A DNA stretch of 64,000 bases from Cellvibrio sp. (GTDB lineage: Bacteria; Pseudomonadota; Gammaproteobacteria; Pseudomonadales; Cellvibrionaceae). The stretch lies in assembly GCA_016712405.1 (NCBI GenBank), contig JADJRD010000014.1, forward strand, positions 248,001-312,000, in the 5' to 3' direction. Positions 55,078 to 64,000 of this stretch are shown piece after piece. The position numbers and the translations under genes are program-made. The notes beneath the pieces are model-generated. The model was not told where the DNA came from. It worked only from the letters and a program-made list of their open reading frames with translations, and made no database searches. Numbering within the stretch: position 1 is the first letter of the stretch; every line of letters begins with the position of its first letter.

Positions 55078-57570
55078 ATGATCTATAGAAAAAATCTTTT
55101 ATCTTTAGCCGTAGTAGCAGGTTTATCTTTGGTGTTAACCGCTTGTGGTGGCGATGATGGAAAAGATGGAGCTAATGGTACCAACGGCACAAATGGCAGC
55201 AATGGTGCTAACGGTGTAAAAAGTTTAATTAGCCAAACAACATTAGCAGCAGGAAATGCACAGTGTTTTAAAGGTGGGATTAAAATTGAATCCGGCCTGG
55301 ATACTAATAACGACAATAGTTTGCAAACAACCGAAGTGACGCAAACCAGTTATCAATGCGATAAAACCATTGTGAATAGTCAGATGAATTTTAATCGCAT
55401 CGCAACGCTTCCGAGTTGCATGCAAATCAATGCAACTTGCAATACCAACGATGTTACCGTTGCCGAAATTGTTGCGGCCAGTGTTGATGGAATGACCTTG
55501 ATTTATACCGACAGCCCAAAAAACCAAATTGGTTTTGTGGATATTACCAATGCCAATTCACCTAAAGCGATTGGCGTTTTGGCAATGGGTGGCGAGCCAA
55601 CGTCGGTTGCAGTAAAAGGTGCAAATGCATTGGTAGCAGTCAATACTTCTACCGATTTTATTAATGTTTCTGGAAAATTATTGGTGGTTGATATTGCGAG
55701 TAAAACCGCAATTCATTCTATCGATTTGGGAGGACAACCTGATTCGGTTGCCGTGAGCCCTGACGGAAAATATGCTGTGGTTGTTATCGAAAATGAACGC
55801 GATGAAAGTTTGAATGGCGGTGTGCCACCACAATTGCCTGCAGGGAAATTAGTAATTGTCGATATGACCGCGACAGCGCCTACCGCTTGGACCAAACGCG
55901 ATGTGGATTTAACCGGAATTGCTGCATTATATTCAGCTGACCCGGAACCGGAATTTGTGGATATTAATTCCGACAATATCGCAGTGGTGACAATGCAAGA
56001 AAATAATCACATTGCATTAGTGAATGTGGTAACAGGAACGGTTGTTCGCCATTTCACCGCAGGCAGTGTGGATTTAGTGAATGTGGATTTAACCGATAAT
56101 CGCCCTGCGATTATTAAAACAGATGAAGTGCAAAACGCTCGTTTGCGTGAACCGGATGGTGTGAGTTGGATTAATAATGATTATTTCGCAACCGCGAACG
56201 AAGGCGATTTAAACGGTGGTTCACGCGGCTTCACTATTTTTAATGGCCAGGGTGAAGTGGTATGGGATTCAGGCAATGAATTGGATAATTTAGCGATTCG
56301 TTTTGGTCACTATCAAGATCGCCGCTCTGATGCCAAAGGTAATGAGCCTGAAAATATTGAGCTGGGTGTATTTGGAAATGATCGTTATTTGTTTGTCAAT
56401 TCCGAGCGTTCCAGTTTGGTTTTTGTTTATGATTTGGCCGATCCCAAGAAACCGGTATTTAAACAAGCTTTACCGGCAAGTGCAGCACCGGAAGGTGGTT
56501 TGGCAATTCCATCGCGAAATTTATTAGCGGTAGCATCGGAAAGTGATATACGAAATGCAGCTATTCGCGCTGGTATTAATTTGTACAGTTACAATTTGCA
56601 ATCTGCAAAATATCCCACCGTGCAATCAGTCAATCGTGACAGCGGCAATCCCATTCCCTGGGGTGCTTTGTCTGCTTTAACTGCGGATGCCATTAATCCC
56701 GATATTATTTATTCCATTGAAGATAGTTTTTTCGGACAAAACCGAATCTTCACTTTGGATATCAGTAACAAGCCTGCATTAATTGTTCACGAAACAAAAA
56801 TTATGGATAGCAACAACGTCTTCGCCACCTCCGGTGTGAATGCCAATCTCGCCAGTTTTTCCAACGCTGAATTAGCGGCGATGATTAACGCTGATAAATC
56901 AGTGAATATTGACCCCGAAGGTTTGGCACAAGCAGTTGATGGTGGATTTTGGATTGCATCTGAAGGTTCTGGTGCAGCGGCTGATGCAAAATCCAGTAAT
57001 TTAATTTTTAAAACCGATAGCTACGGTGTTATTCAATCGGTGATTTCTTTGCCGGCACCCGTGAATGCATTGCAAACCAACAATGGTTATGAAGGTATAG
57101 CTGAATACAACAACAGTTTGTATCTCGCGTTTCAACGCGCATGGGCCGGTGAAACCAATCCACGCATCGGTATTTATGATCTCGCCAATCAAACCTGGAA
57201 ATTTGTTTACTATCCACTGGATGTTTACAGCTCACAATTTGCCGGTGGTTGGGTAGGTTTGTCAGAAATTACATCGATAGGTAATGGCGAGTTTATGATA
57301 TTGGAGCGCGATAATCGTGGCGGTCCTGATGCTTCAATCAAACGCTTGTACAGAATTAATTTACAAGCTGTGACTGATGGACAAACTATTACCAAAACCT
57401 TAATTAAAGACATTAAACCGGCCTTGGCTGCTACCAAAGGTTCATTGATCGAAAAAGTAGAAGGTACTGCCTTGATGGCAAATGGTGATGTTTATATTGT
57501 GACTGACAATGATGGCGTCAATGATCATAACGGTGAAACACAATTGATCAATTTAGGAAAAATATTTTAA
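55078..57570 (+). CDS. lipoprotein with collagen-like linker and phytase/beta-propeller esterase-like domain
   Basis: ~830 residues from ATG 55078 (GGTGAG upstream; a GTG at 55069 is in frame). Lipobox LVLTACGG, then a Gly-x-y collagen-like run of about eight triplets (DGKDGANGTNGTNGSNGANG), a Cys-rich DUF-like module (NAQCFKGGIKIESGLDTN), and a large repeat domain of the kind found in choice-of-anchor and esterase-like phytase proteins: YTDSPKNQIGFVDITNANSP; VAVSPDGKYAVVVIENERDE; ALTADAINPDIIYSIEDSFF; NIDPEGLAQAVDGGFWIASE. It should be a surface beta-propeller, possibly a phosphoesterase. Substrate not decidable. It ends at a strong terminator. Confidence 0.8.
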   Translation: MIYRKNLLSLAVVAGLSLVLTACGGDDGKDGANGTNGTNGSNGANGVKSLISQTTLAAGNAQCFKGGIKIESGLDTNNDNSLQTTEVTQTSYQCDKTIVNSQMNFNRIATLPSCMQINATCNTNDVTVAEIVAASVDGMTLIYTDSPKNQIGFVDITNANSPKAIGVLAMGGEPTSVAVKGANALVAVNTSTDFINVSGKLLVVDIASKTAIHSIDLGGQPDSVAVSPDGKYAVVVIENERDESLNGGVPPQLPAGKLVIVDMTATAPTAWTKRDVDLTGIAALYSADPEPEFVDINSDNIAVVTMQENNHIALVNVVTGTVVRHFTAGSVDLVNVDLTDNRPAIIKTDEVQNARLREPDGVSWINNDYFATANEGDLNGGSRGFTIFNGQGEVVWDSGNELDNLAIRFGHYQDRRSDAKGNEPENIELGVFGNDRYLFVNSERSSLVFVYDLADPKKPVFKQALPASAAPEGGLAIPSRNLLAVASESDIRNAAIRAGINLYSYNLQSAKYPTVQSVNRDSGNPIPWGALSALTADAINPDIIYSIEDSFFGQNRIFTLDISNKPALIVHETKIMDSNNVFATSGVNANLASFSNAELAAMINADKSVNIDPEGLAQAVDGGFWIASEGSGAAADAKSSNLIFKTDSYGVIQSVISLPAPVNALQTNNGYEGIAEYNNSLYLAFQRAWAGETNPRIGIYDLANQTWKFVYYPLDVYSSQFAGGWVGLSEITSIGNGEFMILERDNRGGPDASIKRLYRINLQAVTDGQTITKTLIKDIKPALAATKGSLIEKVEGTALMANGDVYIVTDNDGVNDHNGETQLINLGKIF

Positions 57571-57594
57571 GGGAATATCTGTCGTTCAGGTTCT

Positions 57595-57618
57595 AAGGGA
57601 GCTTCGGCTCCCTTTTTT
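57595..57618. terminator. convergent terminator
   Basis: AAGGGAGC, loop TTCG (very stable), GCTCCCTT, then more T. Located between the phytase-like gene and the histidine kinase, whose stops face each other. Confidence 0.88.
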
Positions 57619-57630
57619 ATGGCGGCGCAG

Positions 57631-59526
57631 CTACACACTGCTCTCTGTGTGATGGCTTCTCGGCAAACTAAACCAAAAGGTGCTGCCTTTGCCGACTTCG
57701 CTGTCAAAACCAATTTCACCGGACATTTTTTCGATGATGGTTTTGGAAATGGCGAGGCCTAAACCTGTGCCGCCTTGTTGTCGAGTATTGGTGCCATCAG
57801 CTTGTGCAAATTTAGAAAATATTCGATTGCGAAACTCGGCAGGAATACCGGGGCCTTTATCTTTCACTTCTACGCGAAGATGCTGTTGGGTCGCAGAAAT
57901 TTCGATAGTGACCACTTCACCTTTCGGAGAAAATTTTGCCGCATTTGACATTAAGTTGGCGAAGACTTGCATGGTTCTTTCTGCATCGCCGATTACCATG
58001 TGAATGCGAGTGTGCGCTGCTAATTGATAGCTTACCTGTAATGCGGAAGCATAGGTTGCGTTAGTGTCTATGGCTTGCTGAGCCAGTTGAATTAAATCAA
58101 AAGATTCGGATTTAAATTGCATTTTACCCGACAACAATTTTTCCATATCCAAAATATCGTTTACTAAAAGCGCCAATCGTTTGCTGTTGCGATGTGCGAT
58201 TGCGACTAGTTCCAGTGCTTTCGGAGTTAATTCGCCCGCAACACCTTGTTCCAGAATACTCATGGCTCCGCGAATAGAGGTAATCGGCGTACGCAATTCG
58301 TGACTCACGACAGAAATAAATTCCGATTTCAATCGGTCTGCTTTTTTCTGTTCGGTTAAATCCAAAATAAAACCTACCCATTCAAACTCCGAGCCCTCTA
58401 ATTGCGCCAGGCCAACCATTACAGGAATGTTGTGTCCGCGTTTATGAATCAACTCTGCATAAAAGGGCGCTGTTTGCCCCTTTGTTTTTAATTCTTGTAA
58501 AGCGGTTTGGTGAGTCTGTTGAAATTCGATGGGGGTAAAGGTTAGCCAATCCAATCGATATTGAATCAGATCTGCTTTGGTTAAACCCATTAATTGAACC
58601 AGTGCATCATTGATGAGTGTCAATTGACCTTTCATGTCGCCTTGGCAGATGCCAATTAAACTCGAATTAATCAGCCGTCGTAAGCGTGATTCGCTCATTT
58701 TCAACGCATCGAGCATAAATGTTTTTTCTTGTACCGCTTGTTCGGCAAGCGATAGAGCATTCACTAAATCCTGCTCTACTTTTTTCATGGCGGTGATGTC
58801 ACGCAAGCTGTAAACGCGGCCAATCAGTCGATCGCGTAAGTACTCGGGTTTGGTGTTGAATACGCAGTAGCGGCCATCTTTAAATTGCAAGGTAATTTCC
58901 GTTTCGATTTCCGGATCTTGATTAATATCGCTGAGTGCTTTTTGCAGAAAATCTGCATTGTCTAATGAATTTTGTAAATGCAGCATTATCGCATCGGGGT
59001 TGCCAGACACTATCAGATCTTCAGGAAGTTGCCACATTTCAATCAGGCGGCGATTGATGTTAACCAACTTGCCGTGTTGGTCGATTGACATTATGCCTTC
59101 TGCTGTGGCTTCAAGAGAACTTTGTAATTGTGATGATAGCGACAGCTGTTCTTGCGCTATGCGATTTCGCTCTCGAATGTCTTGCGCAAAAATAATCCAA
59201 TATTGAGTATTCTCAACTTGAAAACCTTCTACTCGCTTTTCGATTGGAATGGCGGTGCCATTATGTGTTAGCCATTCGCTTTCAATCACTTTAGATATGT
59301 GAAGGTGTGGATTCGCATTTAGTTCGTCCCAGAAAAAAATATCTTGTAATGCGCATTCAATACTTGTTAGAGAAATTCCTAACAAACTATCGCGACCGGA
59401 CGAAATTAATTGACAGGCCTTTCGATTAATGTCCTGAATAATTAAATCCTGACTTACCACAATACAAGCTTCATTAGCTTGCTGAAAGATATACGAAAAT
59501 AGGGCCTGATCTGGTAAGTTTGGCAT
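57631..59526 (-). CDS. PAS-domain sensor histidine kinase (no membrane helix)
   Basis: 631 residues. Three PAS modules (about residues 10-115, 135-250, 285-400; e.g. LEATAEGIMSIDQHGKLVNI), HisKA with FISVVSHELRTPITSIRG, HATPase with NLMSNAAKFSPKG (N-box), KDKGPGI (G1) and GGTGLGLAISK (G2). No receiver. Last gene of a minus-strand operon; starts 6 bp after the HD-GYP gene. It probably phosphorylates a regulator encoded elsewhere. Confidence 0.88.
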   Translation of the reverse strand: MPNLPDQALFSYIFQQANEACIVVSQDLIIQDINRKACQLISSGRDSLLGISLTSIECALQDIFFWDELNANPHLHISKVIESEWLTHNGTAIPIEKRVEGFQVENTQYWIIFAQDIRERNRIAQEQLSLSSQLQSSLEATAEGIMSIDQHGKLVNINRRLIEMWQLPEDLIVSGNPDAIMLHLQNSLDNADFLQKALSDINQDPEIETEITLQFKDGRYCVFNTKPEYLRDRLIGRVYSLRDITAMKKVEQDLVNALSLAEQAVQEKTFMLDALKMSESRLRRLINSSLIGICQGDMKGQLTLINDALVQLMGLTKADLIQYRLDWLTFTPIEFQQTHQTALQELKTKGQTAPFYAELIHKRGHNIPVMVGLAQLEGSEFEWVGFILDLTEQKKADRLKSEFISVVSHELRTPITSIRGAMSILEQGVAGELTPKALELVAIAHRNSKRLALLVNDILDMEKLLSGKMQFKSESFDLIQLAQQAIDTNATYASALQVSYQLAAHTRIHMVIGDAERTMQVFANLMSNAAKFSPKGEVVTIEISATQQHLRVEVKDKGPGIPAEFRNRIFSKFAQADGTNTRQQGGTGLGLAISKTIIEKMSGEIGFDSEVGKGSTFWFSLPRSHHTESSV

Positions 59527-59532
59527 ATTGAA

Positions 59533-60831
59533 TCAACCAGCCTTGGTAGGCGTAGTGGCAGCCTGTTTCGATTTTGATTCCGCATAATAATTCACGCGTT
59601 TTCGCGGATTTAAATATTCAAAAATGGCTTTAGGCAATGCGCCAGGGCGAATGCTGGCCGAGACTGCCACGTCGGCTGTTTCATCCGCTAAATCCAAAAT
59701 CATTGCATCTTCTTTGGGAATGTCAGCATCATAAACCAACACACGAGGACGCAAAGGCTTGCCGACATTCACATTCATCACCAAGCCAATCGCTTCATTC
59801 GATAAGCGCACTAAGGTGCCAGGCGGATAAACACCTAAACTTTTTACCATTGTCGCCATGGCGACTGGATCAAATTGTGCGCGTCGATGTGCATACATAC
59901 TGGAAAGCGCTTCGTGAGGCGTGATGGATTGGCGAGGGTCTGGATGATTGCACAAATTATCGTAAACATTGGCGATAGTAATAATGCGCGTGATTTTACT
60001 GATGGCATCACCCTTAAGTTGGCGAGGGTAGCCTGAACCATCCATATGTTCATGGTGATTCGCCATGGCTTCGGCAACAAATTTTGGTAAGCCCACTTTT
60101 GCGGCAATTTCCACGCCGTATTGTGTGTGTAATTTAAGTAAATCGGTTTCTGCTTTAGATAAGCCGTCAACTTTCAACAGTACTTTGTCGGGAATTTTTG
60201 TTTTACCTAAATCGTGAAAAAGTGCAGCCATTCCTACTTGTTTAACTTCTTCTTCATCACATTTCATTTCGGATGCAAGCATCATGGCTAATACGGATAC
60301 ATTTAAATTATGAAAATATACATCTTCACTGCTGCCAGCGTTTTGAATTAAATGCATCACATTGTCACTCGCGCCGACAAATCCATCAGCAATGAGATCA
60401 ATTAGTTTTCCAGCTTCTTTAATGGTTTCAGCAGGTTTAGCAAAAATTGATTTGTTAATGTCGCGAATAACGCCTGCCGCCTTCACAAATTTTTCTTCGC
60501 AGCGGGCAATATCCTCACGTTGTTTTTTCAGCTTTTCAAAACGCGCTCGTTTGGCTTCAACAATTGAGTCGAATACCTGTTTTTCGGCTTCAGCTTCTAA
60601 TGGGGGGATATTGGAAATATCAATTTTAATCGGGGCAACTTCCAAATCGGATTTGGACGGTATATAACGAATGTGTTTTAACTTGAGGGCTCGCAATTCC
60701 TTCATTTGTTGTTCGTTAGTAATTTTGAACGAATTCATGGAAAACGAATGCTGAAACCAGTTCAAATCCAGTTTGATAAACATGCCAATACGCAATTGAT
60801 CTATTGCAATAAGTTTTGTTTCGTCAGACAT
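59533..60831 (-). CDS. HD-GYP domain c-di-GMP phosphodiesterase (DUF3391 N-terminus)
   Basis: 432 residues. The N-terminal DUF3391 region (IAIDQLRIGMFIKLDLNWFQ) precedes the HD-GYP domain, with the metal motif in AALFHDLGKTKIPDKVL and the signature ANHHEHMDGSGYPRQLKG. These proteins hydrolyse c-di-GMP, affecting motility and biofilm; DUF3391 is a usual partner domain. Lies between two sensor kinases, so likely output of that sensory unit. Confidence 0.9.
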   Translation of the reverse strand: MSDETKLIAIDQLRIGMFIKLDLNWFQHSFSMNSFKITNEQQMKELRALKLKHIRYIPSKSDLEVAPIKIDISNIPPLEAEAEKQVFDSIVEAKRARFEKLKKQREDIARCEEKFVKAAGVIRDINKSIFAKPAETIKEAGKLIDLIADGFVGASDNVMHLIQNAGSSEDVYFHNLNVSVLAMMLASEMKCDEEEVKQVGMAALFHDLGKTKIPDKVLLKVDGLSKAETDLLKLHTQYGVEIAAKVGLPKFVAEAMANHHEHMDGSGYPRQLKGDAISKITRIITIANVYDNLCNHPDPRQSITPHEALSSMYAHRRAQFDPVAMATMVKSLGVYPPGTLVRLSNEAIGLVMNVNVGKPLRPRVLVYDADIPKEDAMILDLADETADVAVSASIRPGALPKAIFEYLNPRKRVNYYAESKSKQAATTPTKAG

Positions 60832-60880
60832 ACAAGTAGAGTCGCCGTTTCAATGGGTATTTGCCTCTGCCATTGTTGAT

Positions 60881-63178
<2,298 letters not shown>

Positions 63179-63400
63179 ATCATGCCAAAGCCAATAGAAG
63201 TCCTTTTAGCATAGACCAAAATTGAATTTGCTCCTGTTTTCAAGCCCATGATTTTGGATTGGAGCGGCTCTTGGCTCATGGCAGTGAGAGCCATGATCTT
63301 TGCCGCCGTCACTGACATCAAGTGATTACACCTGGTGTCAGTCTAGCCAGAAGGGGTGATAGTGGGGTGGGGGCTTTAAGGGTTTGTTAATAGATATTAT

Positions 63401-64000
63401 TTATGACAGAAAGGGGTTGAGTATTCGCATCCAACCGGTAAATCGAATCGGTGCATCCAACACCGTAAGGCAAATGCAATCCTCGTTTTGAAGTGCAGTC
63501 GGGCTGTGTTTATGGCTGGCATCACGACTAATAAAGTCACCTTTATGGTAAACACCCAGCTCATCTGAAAACCCTCCGCTCAAGATCAAGGTGTATTCGG
63601 TACCTTTGTGTGTGTGTTTTGGCACACGAGCACCTGCAGAGATTTTTTGAAGCGTGACATTTGCACCCTTTTCGCCAACTAAACCATTTAAATCAAATTT
63701 GCTGATGGTGTTGGTTTGTTTTTTCCATGCAAGGGTTCGCAGGTCATCAGGCAAATATTGTCCCAATGGATTTCGGTATCCCGAGGGGGTAGAAGAATTT
63801 TTTCCATTGAGATTATTTTTTCTGTCAGGCAGGGCAGCGATAAATGCATCTACATCATCAAGCTTGTCATCAGTAGCGGGCGTGATTTTTTCAAATAAAA
63901 CACCACCCAGTAAATTGGTTTGACGCACGTAAGTTTGACACTGATGACATGAAGCAAGATGTACAGAAATAATCAATGCTTCTGCAGTGGGAAGATTGCC
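63401..64000 (-). CDS. ChrR-type anti-sigma factor with cupin domain, 5' end cut by the window
   Basis: The minus frame continues to the window edge (GNLPTAEALIISVHLASCHQC), so the start is beyond 64000. The zinc-binding anti-sigma domain has HLASCHQC (H-x3-C-x2-C), and the C-terminal ChrR cupin has GARVPKHTHKGTEYTLILSG (His cluster). ChrR proteins hold an ECF sigma factor (RpoE type) until singlet oxygen or other oxidative stress releases it; the sigma gene should lie just outside. The gap 63179-63400 before the kinase operon shows nothing. Confidence 0.85.
   Translation of the reverse strand, partial: GNLPTAEALIISVHLASCHQCQTYVRQTNLLGGVLFEKITPATDDKLDDVDAFIAALPDRKNNLNGKNSSTPSGYRNPLGQYLPDDLRTLAWKKQTNTISKFDLNGLVGEKGANVTLQKISAGARVPKHTHKGTEYTLILSGGFSDELGVYHKGDFISRDASHKHSPTALQNEDCICLTVLDAPIRFTGWMRILNPFLS

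Overview
The window reads as chromosomal DNA of a gammaproteobacterium of the Cellvibrio type (Cellvibrionaceae or a close relative). Three things point there: the order amidase-mutL-miaA-hfq-hflX-hflK-hflC-hisZ-purA; the neighbourhood cyaA / argH / algZ / algR, which Pseudomonas also has; and a TonB-dependent receptor followed by several flavin-dependent 'tryptophan halogenase' genes, a pairing typical of Cellvibrio, Xanthomonas and Caulobacter-like polysaccharide scavengers. This is inference from protein motifs and synteny; no 16S gene is present.

Layout. 1-6000 is an accessory region: the 3' end of a CdiA-like contact-dependent inhibition exoprotein with a C-terminal EndoU-type RNase domain and an overlapping immunity gene, a transposase remnant, a block of short repeats and a broken Sel1-repeat gene. 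6050-12000 holds an Orn/Lys/Arg decarboxylase, a Phd/RelE-type toxin-antitoxin pair, a phosphopantetheinyl transferase, a SlyD-type isomerase and a TraF-like outer-membrane protein. 12000-24500 is the conserved cell-wall / mismatch-repair / tRNA-modification / Hfq / FtsH-regulator / purine block, interrupted by two accessory genes between mutL and miaA. 24600-33900 is a nutrient-acquisition locus: TonB receptor, three halogenase-family flavoproteins (the middle one catalytically degenerate), a JmjC/cupin_8 protein and a fragment of an S9 peptidase. 34230-35575 is a compact chemotaxis-type oxygen-sensor pair (a tip-only MCP-like protein plus an ODP-type di-iron protein). 36200-39150 is ridA-spoT-rpoZ. 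39200-42430 has a RoxA-like di-haem cytochrome and a broken AraC regulator. 43100-52450 is a signalling block (solute-binding protein, class I adenylate cyclase, hybrid kinase, argH, AlgZ/AlgR). 52500-57570 has a CotH lipoprotein, gmk and a phytase-like lipoprotein. 57600-64000 is a sensory operon (PAS kinase, HD-GYP protein, hybrid kinase) and a ChrR-type anti-sigma factor cut by the window edge.

A dominant technical feature is an excess of single-base indels, mostly in homopolymers, that split otherwise normal genes: cdiA, the Sel1 gene, the decarboxylase, hflK twice, hflC, the TonB receptor, the third halogenase twice, the di-haem cytochrome and the AraC gene twice. spoT also carries a self-compensating pair. 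Because housekeeping genes are hit, residual sequencing error is more likely than genuine decay. I therefore describe the repaired product for each split gene and keep the break visible.
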